Origin: Bryobacterales bacterium
Lineage (GTDB): Bacteria; Acidobacteriota; Terriglobia; Bryobacterales; Bryobacteraceae
Direction: 5' to 3'
Assembly (NCBI GenBank): GCA_003142185.1
Contig: PLOR01000118.1
Span: 111,533-175,532 of the forward strand
DNA length: 64,000 nucleotides
Shown one piece after another: positions 8,142 through 16,673 of this stretch. The position numbers and the translations under genes were made by a program. The notes beneath the pieces were generated by a model. The model ran no database searches and was not told where the DNA came from. It saw only the letters and a list, made by a program, of their open reading frames with translations. The first letter of the stretch is position 1, and each line of letters begins with the position of its first letter.

Positions 8142-8939
8142 ATGACCATACCCTTCACCAAGGCGCACGGCGCGCAGAACGATTTCCTGCTTACCTGGCG
8201 GCGCGATGCGCCCGGCGGCGGCTTTCCGGCCATCGCGCGCGCCATCTGCGACCGGCACACTGGCATCGGTGCCGATGGCTGGATGCTGATCGATCCGCCG
8301 CAGGACGCGCAGGCGGACGGCGGGATCGAGCTGTATAACTCCGATGGCAGCGCTCCCGAGATTTCCGGCAACGGCACGCGGTGCGCCGCCGCTTTCCTGA
8401 TTCATCACGGCCACGCCACCGACTTGGTCCGCATTCGAACCGGCGCGGGTGTCAAGACGCTCCGGTTATTGGAGCGCGCGGGCCCGGAATTCATGTTCGA
8501 AATGGATATGGGCCGCCCGGCGATCCTGGCCGAACGCTTCGCCCTGCCGCTTGCGGGCGGTCTGCGGGACGTTACCCTGATTGACGCCGGCAATCCGCAA
8601 TGCGCCGTCCCGGTGGGCGATTTCGATTTCGATTGGCGCGCCATGGGAGCCGAGATCGAGCGCCATCCGCACTTCCCCAACCGCACCAATGTCTCGTTCG
8701 TCAAACCGGTGGATGCGCATTCGATCGACGTTCGCTTCTGGGAGCGCGGCGCGGGCGAGACGATGAGCTCGGGAACCGGGTCGACTGGCGCCGCGGTGGC
8801 CGCTGTCGAGCGCGGCATGGCGCAATCGCCGTTGCGCGTCCTTACCCCGGCGGGGCCGCTCGACATCCGCATCGAAGAAAGCGTCTTCCTGCGCGGCCCG
8901 GCGGTGCTGGTGGCGGAGGGTTTCTTCTTTGCCGTGTGA
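8142..8939 (+). CDS. Diaminopimelate epimerase-like protein with both catalytic Cys replaced by Ser
   Basis: A 265-residue protein of the DapF fold: KAHGAQNDF, YNSDGS, GNGTRC (77-81), GNPQCAV (150-156), and GAGET (203-207) are all present in order. True DapF converts LL- to meso-diaminopimelate for lysine and peptidoglycan synthesis with two cysteines, in the motifs ...MCGNGARC and ...ACGTGA. Here they read EISGNGTRC (Ser75) and MSSGTGS (Ser210), so both acid/base thiols are missing. The two flanking sites otherwise keep the family pattern, so this is a replacement, not misalignment. It could be a non-epimerising homologue or use serine chemistry as in some proline racemase relatives. The start at 8142 begins at the family N-terminus. 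Confidence 0.8.
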   Translation: MTIPFTKAHGAQNDFLLTWRRDAPGGGFPAIARAICDRHTGIGADGWMLIDPPQDAQADGGIELYNSDGSAPEISGNGTRCAAAFLIHHGHATDLVRIRTGAGVKTLRLLERAGPEFMFEMDMGRPAILAERFALPLAGGLRDVTLIDAGNPQCAVPVGDFDFDWRAMGAEIERHPHFPNRTNVSFVKPVDAHSIDVRFWERGAGETMSSGTGSTGAAVAAVERGMAQSPLRVLTPAGPLDIRIEESVFLRGPAVLVAEGFFFAV

Positions 8940-8954
8940 GAGAATAGCGGTTGG

Positions 8955-10280
8955 ATGCCCGAAACTCTGCTAGCCGATCACCCAACTGCTCAAATCCTGC
9001 AGCATAAGATTTTGGAGAAGCGCGCCCGCGTGGGAATCGTGGGACTCGGATACGTCGGATTGCCGCTGGCGGTGGAGTTCGCCAAGGCCGGCTTTTCCGT
9101 AACCGGAATCGACATCAGCCAGGAGAAAACCAAAAAGGTCAACGCCGGCGATTCCTACGTGGGCGATATCCCCAGCGCCACGCTCAAGCCGCTGGTCGAA
9201 ACCGGCAAGCTGCGCGCCACCACCGATTTCTCCGCCGTGCTCGAGCTCGACACCATCAACATTTGCGTTCCGACGCCGCTCAGGAAAACCAAGGACCCGG
9301 ACATGAGCTTCATCGTGAGCTCGTGCCAGGAAATTGCCCGCCACTTTCATGCGGGCCAATTGGTGATTCTCGAATCCACAACTTATCCCGGCACGACGGA
9401 CGAGGTCGTGTTGCCCATCCTGTCGAAGTCCGGCCTCGAAGTGGGCCGCGATTTTTTCCTCTGCTTTTCGCCCGAGCGCGTCGATCCCGGCAACCTGAAA
9501 TTCCAAACCGTCAATATTCCCAAAGTGGTGGGAGGCTGCACTCCTGCCTGCACCGAAATGGGCCGCCTGTTATATGCGCAGGCCCTGGAACAGGTAGTGC
9601 CGGTGAGTTCCACGCAGGTGGCCGAGATGGTCAAGCTGCTCGAGAACACTTTCCGCATGATCAACATCGGCCTAGCGAATGAAATCGCGCTGATGTGCGA
9701 CCGCATGGGCATCAACGTGTGGGAAGTGATCGATGCCGCGGCCACCAAGCCTTTCGGCTTCATGCCGTTCTATCCCGGTCCCGGCCTGGGCGGCCACTGC
9801 ATCCCCATCGACCCGTTCTATCTTTCCTGGAAGACCAAACAGGCCGGCATTGAGGCGCGCTTCATCGAGCTGGCCGGATACATCAACGGCCAGATGCCGC
9901 ATTTCGCGGCCGACAAAGTGCAGAATGCGCTGAACGATGCAGGCAAGCCGGTCAAGGGATCGCGCATCCACGTAATGGGCGTGGCCTACAAGCGTAACAT
10001 CGACGACATGCGCGAATCGCCCGCGCTCGACGTGATCCTGCTGCTGGATCGCCGCGGCGCGATCGTCAGCTACAGCGACCCGTACGTTCCCAAACTGCGC
10101 CTGGATGGCTTGCAGCTCGATGCTCAACCCGAATCCGCCGCCGCCGACGCCGATTGCGTGGTCATTATCACCGACCACACTGGTTTCGATTACCGGGCAC
10201 TGGTCGAGCGCGCGCCGCTGATCGTGGACACGCGCAACGCACTCAAAGGGTTCACCTCGCCGAAAATTGTGCGGCTATAG
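8955..10280 (+). CDS. UDP-sugar 6-dehydrogenase (UDP-GlcNAc/ManNAc dehydrogenase type)
   Basis: A 441-residue NAD-dependent nucleotide-sugar dehydrogenase. The Rossmann loop GIVGLGYVGLPLA starts near residue 28, VPTPL and the SPERVDPGN segment are in the middle, and the active-site cysteine lies in GLGGHCIPIDP. The C-terminal domain carries GVAYKRNIDDMRESPAL. SPERVDPGN and GGHCIPIDP point to the WecC/WbpA/TviB branch, which oxidises UDP-N-acetylhexosamines, rather than Ugd for UDP-glucose. The product would feed surface polysaccharide. It is 15 bases after the DapF-like gene, but no other polysaccharide gene is adjacent. Annotation of the exact sugar is inference. Confidence 0.88.
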   Translation: MPETLLADHPTAQILQHKILEKRARVGIVGLGYVGLPLAVEFAKAGFSVTGIDISQEKTKKVNAGDSYVGDIPSATLKPLVETGKLRATTDFSAVLELDTINICVPTPLRKTKDPDMSFIVSSCQEIARHFHAGQLVILESTTYPGTTDEVVLPILSKSGLEVGRDFFLCFSPERVDPGNLKFQTVNIPKVVGGCTPACTEMGRLLYAQALEQVVPVSSTQVAEMVKLLENTFRMINIGLANEIALMCDRMGINVWEVIDAAATKPFGFMPFYPGPGLGGHCIPIDPFYLSWKTKQAGIEARFIELAGYINGQMPHFAADKVQNALNDAGKPVKGSRIHVMGVAYKRNIDDMRESPALDVILLLDRRGAIVSYSDPYVPKLRLDGLQLDAQPESAAADADCVVIITDHTGFDYRALVERAPLIVDTRNALKGFTSPKIVRL

Positions 10281-10288
10281 AGCGTGAC

Positions 10289-10336
10289 GCCGTGGCGCGG
10301 GCTGTCAAGCCTGCAGCGTCGAGATTCGTCTCGACG
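10289..10336 (+). repeat. Interspersed repeat family B, copy 1 (UUCG hairpin)
   Basis: The element starts GCCGTGGCGCGGGCTGTCA and ends in a perfect 8-base hairpin, CGTCGAGA - TTCG - TCTCGACG. The first half matches the element at 28522-28568 closely. In RNA the stem with a UUCG tetraloop would be very stable. It lies between convergent genes, just after the dehydrogenase stop, so it may also act in 3'-end formation or RNA stability. Confidence 0.55.
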
Positions 10337-10420
10337 TTGCTTGGCGGCGGGGCAGCGAACGTCACAAAGAAATGTCGGCACGACTGCCGACACAGCACGC
10401 AAGACTGCGCGCGCGACGAT

Positions 10421-11626
10421 TCACGCGCGTTCCAGTTTGTAAACCGTGATCTCCGGCGGCGCACCGATGCGGATGGGCACGCCGATGGTCCCGATGCCGC
10501 GATTCACGTACAATTGCCCGCCCGGCCTCCGGAAGAGACCGGCCACGTAGGGCGTCGCCAGGCGGCTGGGAGCGATCTCCGGGCTGATGAATTCGAGAGC
10601 CGCCTGCCCGCCGTGCGTGTGCCCCGCCATGCTGAGGTCGATGCCCAGCGCGGCCGCGCGGTCGAACGTGTCCGGGTTATGGCTGAGCAGGATGTTCACC
10701 TTCCCGCGCGCGATCAGGGGCTCGATATTTCCGAGGATGTGGCTCACCGGCGCGGAAGGGCCAAAGCGGTGGCGGCTCTGGAAGTCGACGCCGATCAGGT
10801 TGAACCAATCTCCCCCCATGGTGATGGCGACGTTTGCGCCGCGCAGCATGCGGACGCCCCTCGCGGTGAACAAGCTGCTGATTGAATCTTCGACTCGCGC
10901 CCACGCGTCATGGTTGCCCAGGCAGGCATAGACGCCGAAGGGCGCGCGCAGCCCGGCCAGCGCATCCACCACCGCATACTGCGTTCCCGCGTCGAAGGTG
11001 ACGTAGTCGCCGGTCAGCACGATCAGGTCCGGCTTCTGGTCATTGGCGATGGCGGCGAACTTGCGAATTTGTTCTTCGGGCATGAACGGCCCGATGTGGA
11101 TATCGGAGAGCTGCGCGATCCGAAAGCCGTGAAACGCGGGCGGCAGGTTGGCCAGGCGGATAGGCCGTTCCACCGTCTCCAGATTCAGGCGACCGTAGAG
11201 CAGGCCGTAAGCGCCGCCCAGGAACGGAGCGGCGGTCACCACGCGGGTGGTCTGCGCGAGGAAATCGCGCCGCGCCGGCGATGCGATTTCGGCGCTGCCG
11301 CGCAACCGCCGGATCACCGCGCGCACGCCGGCCAGAATCGCAAACGGAATCGCCAGCAGGAATCCGACCAGCGAACTAGCGATCCACCAGGCGAACGGTG
11401 CGGTCAGCAGCGCATCGCGCAGGGTCAGGTGCACCGGGTCCGGCCGGCGCCCGACCTCGCGCACAGTATACGCGAGCATCGCCACCAGAATCGTGGGAAT
11501 GGCCGCGCACGCGAGGCCGCGAAGCGTGGGGGAAGAGATCTTCCGCCGCGCCAGCCGCACTCCCCGCCATCCCCAATACAACTGGGAAGAGCCGAGGACG
11601 AGAAAAATGATCGCGAAAAAGGACAT
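10421..11626 (-). CDS. Membrane-anchored metallophosphoesterase (YkuE/YaeI-like)
   Basis: A 401-residue protein. The N-terminal 110 residues hold about three membrane helices. Residues from about 155 form a calcineurin-like phosphoesterase with all metal-binding blocks in order: LSDIHIG, LTGDYV, GNHDAW, LSHNPD and GHTHGGQ. Relatives act on membrane lipids or pyrophosphate compounds such as UDP-diacylglucosamine; the substrate here is unknown. Between the two parts lies ARRDFLAQTT followed by a hydrophobic stretch, which resembles a twin-arginine signal placed internally. It lies 96 bases downstream of the polyprenyl synthase gene on the same strand, with an inverted repeat between, so it is probably a separate unit. 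Confidence 0.85.
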   Translation of the reverse strand: MSFFAIIFLVLGSSQLYWGWRGVRLARRKISSPTLRGLACAAIPTILVAMLAYTVREVGRRPDPVHLTLRDALLTAPFAWWIASSLVGFLLAIPFAILAGVRAVIRRLRGSAEIASPARRDFLAQTTRVVTAAPFLGGAYGLLYGRLNLETVERPIRLANLPPAFHGFRIAQLSDIHIGPFMPEEQIRKFAAIANDQKPDLIVLTGDYVTFDAGTQYAVVDALAGLRAPFGVYACLGNHDAWARVEDSISSLFTARGVRMLRGANVAITMGGDWFNLIGVDFQSRHRFGPSAPVSHILGNIEPLIARGKVNILLSHNPDTFDRAAALGIDLSMAGHTHGGQAALEFISPEIAPSRLATPYVAGLFRRPGGQLYVNRGIGTIGVPIRIGAPPEITVYKLERA

Positions 11627-11644
11627 CGGAAAAGAGAACTATGG

Positions 11645-11707
11645 CCACGGATGAACACCGCTAAACACAGATCGAAGACAAAGAGTCTTATCTGTGTTCA
11701 TCCGCGG
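11645..11707. repeat. Imperfect inverted repeat between phosphoesterase and polyprenyl synthase
   Basis: The left arm has CCACGGATGAACAC (11645-11658) plus AACACAGAT (11664-11672); the right arm is ATCTGTGTTCATCCGCGG (11690-11707). The arms pair over about 17 bases with a short bulge, around a 17-base loop. It is AT-richer than its surroundings. It may act as a transcription end for the polyprenyl synthase operon or be a dispersed element. Confidence 0.45.
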
Positions 11708-11722
11708 CTCGAAATCGTTTAA

Positions 11723-12730
11723 CTAGTGGTCGCGCTCCGTCACCAGGTCGGTCACCGCCATCAGGGCCCGCTGGTAAGCGGATTCCGGAAACTCACTCAT
11801 CACCTGCCGCGCCCGTTCGGTGAACGTCTGGGCGCGCTCGCGAACCCGGTCGATGCCGTCGTAGCGCTCCACCAATGCCAGGATCTGCGCGAACGGCACG
11901 CGCTGGTAATTCCGTTGTTCCAGCACCGTTTCCACCAGCCGGCGTTCGGCGGGTGTAGCGCTCTCGAGCGCGTAAACCAGCGGCAGGGTGACTTTGCCCT
12001 CGCGTAAATCGCCACCCACCGGCTTGCCCAGCACATTCTCGCGGGCGGTGAAATCCAGCACGTCGTCGATCAACTGGAACGCCATCCCCAGGTTCCAGGC
12101 GAATTCGCCCAGTTTTTCCTGGGCCTGGGCATCACTGTGCGCCGACACCGCGCCCAGCCGAGCGCACACCGAAAACAGGCGCGCCGTCTTGCGGTCCACC
12201 AGCTCCATGCAATCGGCTTCGGTGATATCGATGCGGCCGATGCGTTCGAGCTGCAGCAGTTCGCCCTCCACCATCATTTGCGTGAGGCCGATCAGCAAAT
12301 CGAGAATCAGGAAATTGCGTTCCCGCAGCGCGATCTGGAAGGCCTGCATGTACAGCCAGTCGCCTGCCAGCACGCAGGTGTGATTGCCCCACTTGACGTT
12401 GCTGGAAGGGCGGCCGCGGCGCGTTTCGGCTGCGTCGATGACGTCGTCATGCACCAGGGTTGCGGCGTGGAGCAACTCGACCACCGCCGCCATCTGAATC
12501 GCGCTGGGTCCTGCATTGCCGTGTCCCACCAGCTTGGCCGACATCAGCAGCAAGGCCGGGCGCAGCCGCTTGCCGCCGGCCGATTGCAGATAGCGCCCGA
12601 TGGCGGTGACCGCGTCCACGGAAGCCACCGACTCGGCGGAAATCTTCTTCTCCACCTGTTCCAGGTCGTTCTGGACCAGATCGAAAATCCCCCGCGCTGC
12701 CTGGGCCTGCCCCAGCTTGCCTAAATTCAT
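11723..12730 (-). CDS. Long-chain polyprenyl diphosphate synthase
   Basis: A 335-residue all-trans prenyltransferase that extends farnesyl diphosphate to a long-chain product for quinone side chains. The first aspartate-rich motif is DDVID (95-99), preceded by LHAATLVH with small residues just upstream, which favours long products. The second is DDVLD (222-226). GGKRLRP (52-58) is the isopentenyl diphosphate site. Chain length (octaprenyl or other) cannot be fixed from sequence. It is the last gene of the minus-strand run starting at uppS, 15 bases after tatD. Confidence 0.9.
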   Translation of the reverse strand: MNLGKLGQAQAARGIFDLVQNDLEQVEKKISAESVASVDAVTAIGRYLQSAGGKRLRPALLLMSAKLVGHGNAGPSAIQMAAVVELLHAATLVHDDVIDAAETRRGRPSSNVKWGNHTCVLAGDWLYMQAFQIALRERNFLILDLLIGLTQMMVEGELLQLERIGRIDITEADCMELVDRKTARLFSVCARLGAVSAHSDAQAQEKLGEFAWNLGMAFQLIDDVLDFTARENVLGKPVGGDLREGKVTLPLVYALESATPAERRLVETVLEQRNYQRVPFAQILALVERYDGIDRVRERAQTFTERARQVMSEFPESAYQRALMAVTDLVTERDH

Positions 12731-12745
12731 GTTTGGTTCCCCAGT

Positions 12746-13531
12746 TTAACCGTTTGGAGTCCCGCCCCGCAAACAGAGCCGCTCGAAATTGGCCTTCGTC
12801 CGCGCCGCGATCTCCTCAACCGGCTGGCCCCGGACTTGGGCCAGCCGGCGCGCGGTCTCCACCACAAAGGCCGGCTCGTTGCGTTTGCCGCGATGCGGCA
12901 CAGGCGCTAGGTAGGGGCAATCGGTCTCGAGCAGCAGCCGGTCGGACGGTGTGGTGCGCGCCGCCTCGCGCACCGGTTCCGCTTTCGGAAACGTCAGCAC
13001 GCCGCCAAACGCCAGGTGGAAGCCGGCGTCCAGCGCCTGCCGCGCCTGCACGGCATCGCCCGTGAAACAATGCAGGATGCCTTCGCCGCGCCACTCGCCA
13101 CGGAGAATTTCGAAGGTATCGTCCCAGGCCTCTCGCGTGTGGATGACAATCGGCAGCCGCGCCTCGGCTGCTATTGCCAACTGCCGCGAAAACACCGCGC
13201 GCTGCACATCGCGCGGCGAAAAATCGTAATGATAATCGAGACCGATTTCGCCGATCGCCACAACCTTTGGATGCGCCGCCAGCTCGCGGAGACGCTCGAA
13301 AGTTGCCTCAGTCGCTTTCGAGGCATCGTGCGGATGCACACCCACCGTGGCCAGCACGAACGGATACTCGCCAGCCAGCCGCACACCGGCCTCCAGGTCG
13401 GGCGGCCCGCCGCCGGTGCCGATCGCGAGCATGCGTTCCACGCCGGCGGCGCGGGCGCGTTCGATCACCGCCGCGCGGTCTTCATTGAATTGGGCGTCGT
13501 CCAGATGGGTATGCGAATCGATCAGCCTCAC
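12746..13531 (-). CDS. tatD: TatD family metal-dependent hydrolase
   Basis: A 261-residue TIM-barrel hydrolase of the TatD/YcfH group. Metal ligands are visible in DSHTHLDD at the N-terminus, GEIGLDYH in the middle, HTREAW, and HCFTG further on, with LLETDCPYLAP near the C-terminus. Family members are 3'-5' DNases or RNases and may process D-aminoacyl-tRNA or DNA; which one applies here is unknown. The ATG overlaps the metG stop by 4 bases (ATGA), and metG-tatD is a very common bacterial pair. Confidence 0.9.
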   Translation of the reverse strand: MRLIDSHTHLDDAQFNEDRAAVIERARAAGVERMLAIGTGGGPPDLEAGVRLAGEYPFVLATVGVHPHDASKATEATFERLRELAAHPKVVAIGEIGLDYHYDFSPRDVQRAVFSRQLAIAAEARLPIVIHTREAWDDTFEILRGEWRGEGILHCFTGDAVQARQALDAGFHLAFGGVLTFPKAEPVREAARTTPSDRLLLETDCPYLAPVPHRGKRNEPAFVVETARRLAQVRGQPVEEIAARTKANFERLCLRGGTPNG

Positions 13532-15468
13532 TTGAGGCGCGCCCCCACCGGGATGTCCTCGTGGAAGCCCGCCAGCACCGGCTTGCCGCCTTCCACCGAC
13601 GCCGCCACGATCATCCCATTCGACACTACCCCGCGCAGTTTCCGCGGCTCCAGATTGGCGACGATCACCACCTTGCGGTTCACCAATTGTTCTGGCGTGT
13701 AGGCCTCGGCGATGCCGGCGACGATGGTGCGCGGCTCGGCTTCGCCGATGTCGACTTTCATGTGCATTAGCTTGTCAGCGCCCTTGACGCGCTCGGCGGA
13801 AAGGACTACGCCCACGCGGAGATCCACTTTGCTGAAATCGTCGATGGGGATCTTCGGCGACGCGGGCGCGGCGGGGGCGGCTGGCGCTGGCGTTTTGCCC
13901 ATCATCACGGCTTGCTCGGCTGTGACTTTCTCTTCGAGCGCGCGCATCTGCTCGATGGCGGGCTTGGCCTCGATGCGTGGGAACACGGGCGAGACTTCGC
14001 CGATCTGCTGGCCGGGCGGCAGGCCGCCCCATGCGAGCGAATAGATACGGACGTCTTCGATCGGCTCCTTCATGCCGAGTTGCGCCCAGATCTTCCGTGC
14101 GGACTCGGGTAGGACTGGGGAGACTAACGCCGTGATGATGCGCAGAGCTTCCGCTGCGGTGTAGAGAACGCAGTCGAGATTCGTTTGCGACTCCTGGTCC
14201 TGCTGCCGAGCAAGTTTCCAGGGCTGCTGGGTGACGATGTACCTGTCAATAGTCGAAATCAGCGCCCAGATTGCTTCCAGACCCTTGGAGAACTCAAAGC
14301 GGTTGAAGGTCTGCTGCACAGCTACCATGGCGTGGACCGCTTGCGGCTTGAACCCTGTATCGGCCCCGGCTGGCACCACGCCCTTCCGGTACTGATGAAT
14401 CATCGTCAGCGTCCTGCTGGCGAGATTCCCGAGGCCGTTGGCGAGATCCGAATTGTAGCGGCCGATCAGCGCATCGTAGCTGAAGCTGCCGTCCTGCCCG
14501 AAGACGACCTCGCGCAGCAGGAAGTAGCGCAGCGCGTCGGCGCCCATCACCTTCTGGATCGGTTCGGAGCGCACGATGTTGCCGCGCGATTTCGACATCT
14601 TATCGTTCTCGAACAGCAGCCACCCATGGGCGAAGATTTGTTTCGGCAAAGGCAGCCCGGCCGCCATCAGGAACGCCGGCCAGAACACGGCGTGGAAACG
14701 CACGATCTCCTTGCCGATCAGGTGCAGGTCCGCCGGCCACAACTCTTCGCCGTCGACAGTCTTGCCGGCGACAGCGCTCATGTAAGTGGTCAGCGCGTCG
14801 AACCACACATAGAACACGTGCGGCGCTTCGCCGGCCACCGGGATGCCCCACTTGATGTTGGTCCGCGTGATCGAAAGGTCGGTTAAGCCGCCCTTGACGA
14901 ACGAAATCACCTCGTTGCGGCGCGTCTCCGGTTGAATGAAATCCGGCTGCGAGTGGTACAGCTCGAGCAGTCTGTCCTGGAACGCCGACAGCTTGAAGAA
15001 GAAGTTCTCCTCGGTGATCGATTCGGTGGGCCGGCCGCAATCCGGGCACGGGTCGCCGGGCTTGGCGTCGTTCACATAGAGGTTGTCGAAGATGCAGTAT
15101 TGGCCGGTGTAGGAGCCTTTATAGATGTAGCCGTTTTTCCGGCAGCGGTCGAACAGGTCCTGCACCACACGCGCATGTTGCGGACTGGTGGTGCGCTGGA
15201 AATAGTCGATCTGCAGGCCGAGCATTTGCCATTGCCGCTCGAACTCGGCCGCGATGACATCGGTGAACTCCTTCGGCGTTTTGCCGGCGCGCTCAGCGGC
15301 GCGCTCCACGTTCACGCCATGCTCGTCGCTGCCGGTGGTCAGCACGGCATGATAGCCCTGCATGCCTTTGAAGCGCTTCAGCAGGTCGGCCACGATGGTG
15401 GTGTAGGCGTGGCCGATGTGCGGCGCGGCGTTGACGTAATAAATCGGGGTAGTGAGATAGTATTTCAT
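13528..15468 (-). CDS. metG: Methionyl-tRNA synthetase
   Basis: A 646-residue class I synthetase that charges tRNA-Met with methionine. HIGH (17-20, in PHIGHAYTT) and KMSKS (near residue 295) are intact. A zinc knuckle part is visible in CPDCGRP (near residue 145). The C-terminal 110 residues form the EMAP-II/Trbp111-like tRNA-binding domain (FSKVDLRVG, then ANLEPRKLRG), linked through an alanine-rich stretch. The gene overlaps larC upstream and tatD downstream by 4 bases on each side, so it is translated within a coupled operon. Confidence 0.96.
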   Translation of the reverse strand: MKYYLTTPIYYVNAAPHIGHAYTTIVADLLKRFKGMQGYHAVLTTGSDEHGVNVERAAERAGKTPKEFTDVIAAEFERQWQMLGLQIDYFQRTTSPQHARVVQDLFDRCRKNGYIYKGSYTGQYCIFDNLYVNDAKPGDPCPDCGRPTESITEENFFFKLSAFQDRLLELYHSQPDFIQPETRRNEVISFVKGGLTDLSITRTNIKWGIPVAGEAPHVFYVWFDALTTYMSAVAGKTVDGEELWPADLHLIGKEIVRFHAVFWPAFLMAAGLPLPKQIFAHGWLLFENDKMSKSRGNIVRSEPIQKVMGADALRYFLLREVVFGQDGSFSYDALIGRYNSDLANGLGNLASRTLTMIHQYRKGVVPAGADTGFKPQAVHAMVAVQQTFNRFEFSKGLEAIWALISTIDRYIVTQQPWKLARQQDQESQTNLDCVLYTAAEALRIITALVSPVLPESARKIWAQLGMKEPIEDVRIYSLAWGGLPPGQQIGEVSPVFPRIEAKPAIEQMRALEEKVTAEQAVMMGKTPAPAAPAAPASPKIPIDDFSKVDLRVGVVLSAERVKGADKLMHMKVDIGEAEPRTIVAGIAEAYTPEQLVNRKVVIVANLEPRKLRGVVSNGMIVAASVEGGKPVLAGFHEDIPVGARLK

Positions 15469-16625
15469 TTTTGCTGGTTCAGGTAAGCGGAATTCGCTTC
15501 CGCGATGATGTGCTTCAGGGCCACGCCGGAGGCGAGTGCCAGCTTGCGGCAGTCTTCGTACTCGGGCGTAAAATAGCCTTCGCTGGTGACCTTCACGCGC
15601 ACTTTGCCGTATTGCGTTTCCACTTCCCGCAAGGTGCGCGCCTGCACCCGCCGTTCAGCGGAGTAAAAGCGCAGTCCGATCGTCGAAGTCTCCGAAAAAA
15701 TCAACTGGGCGATGGCTTCGCGGTGTTCCGGTTTGGCGATCACGCGCAGCAAGTGGCCGGGGCGGCCCTTCTTCATGATGATCGGCTCCAGCGATACGTC
15801 CAGCGCGCCGAAATCCCACAGCCGGTCGGTCGAGTAGGCCAGCACCTGCGGATTGAGATCGTCGATATTGGCTTCGATCACGCAAACCGTGAGCGCCTCT
15901 TCGGCGCCGGTGGGTTCGCCCAGGATCACCCGCAGGACGTTCGCCTGGCGCGGAAAATCGCGGCTGCCCGCGCCGTAGCCGGTGCGCACCACTTTCATCG
16001 CAGGCAGCACGCCGAAGCGTTTGGCCAATGTCACCGCAACCGCCGCGCCGGTAGGCGTGGTCAGCTCCACCTCCGGGCCGCGCGCGTAAATCGGAACGCC
16101 CTCCAGCAGCCGCGCCGTCGCGGGCGCCGGAACCGGCAATAGCCCGTGCTCCGTTTCCACCGTGCCGCTGCCCACATTGAGCGGCGACGACAGCACCGTA
16201 TCCACGTCGAGCAGATCGAGGGCCAGGCAAGCGCCCACGATATCGGCGATCGAATCCGAGGCGCCCACTTCGTGAAAGTGGACTTTTTCGATCGGCACCT
16301 GATGGACTTCCGCCTCCGCTTCGCCCAGCCGCCGGAACACGGCAATCGCATTCTGTTTCGCGCGCGGCGGCAACTCGGCCTTTTCGATCATCTTGACGAT
16401 GTGGGACAGGTGACGGTGGACCTTCGCTTCTTCCACCGCCACGCGGTAATGGGTGGCGCCCAGGCCGTTGCGCTTCACCTTTTCAAATGACACCACCGCG
16501 CCCGCGTCGAGCGAGCCAATCGCCGCGGCGATGGCTTCCGGATCGGCGCCGGCATCCACCAGCGCGCCCACCAGCATGTCGCCGGCGATTCCCGAAAATG
16601 CGTCCAGATAGCAGGTTAGAGGCAC
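15465..16625 (-). CDS. larC: Nickel-pincer cofactor nickel insertase LarC
   Basis: A 386-residue full-length LarC (formerly DUF111). Landmarks are the N-terminal DAFSGIAGDM, the VHFHEVGASDSI segment, GSGTVETEHG and, after the middle, TPTGAA. LarC inserts nickel into the pyridinium bis-thiocarboxylate mononucleotide to make the cofactor of lactate racemase and related LarA enzymes, using CTP. In some lactobacilli the gene is split by a programmed frameshift; here it is one frame. No larA, larB or larE is in the window, so the cofactor user must lie elsewhere. It overlaps metG by 4 bases and starts 43 bases after cdsA. Confidence 0.92.
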   Translation of the reverse strand: MPLTCYLDAFSGIAGDMLVGALVDAGADPEAIAAAIGSLDAGAVVSFEKVKRNGLGATHYRVAVEEAKVHRHLSHIVKMIEKAELPPRAKQNAIAVFRRLGEAEAEVHQVPIEKVHFHEVGASDSIADIVGACLALDLLDVDTVLSSPLNVGSGTVETEHGLLPVPAPATARLLEGVPIYARGPEVELTTPTGAAVAVTLAKRFGVLPAMKVVRTGYGAGSRDFPRQANVLRVILGEPTGAEEALTVCVIEANIDDLNPQVLAYSTDRLWDFGALDVSLEPIIMKKGRPGHLLRVIAKPEHREAIAQLIFSETSTIGLRFYSAERRVQARTLREVETQYGKVRVKVTSEGYFTPEYEDCRKLALASGVALKHIIAEANSAYLNQQK

Positions 16626-16636
16626 AGAATTTCATT

Positions 16637-16673
16637 GTAGCGGGTAAGCGAGACCGCACACCCTCGCGCTACC
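16637..16673. repeat. Hairpin between cdsA and larC
   Basis: GTAGCG (16637-16642) pairs with CGCTAC (16667-16672) around a GC-rich interior. The right arm overlaps the cdsA stop. This resembles other GTAGCG-bounded intergenic hairpins in the window, for example at 2761. Because cdsA and larC are co-directional and close, it is more likely an RNA-processing or dispersed element than a full terminator. Confidence 0.35.
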
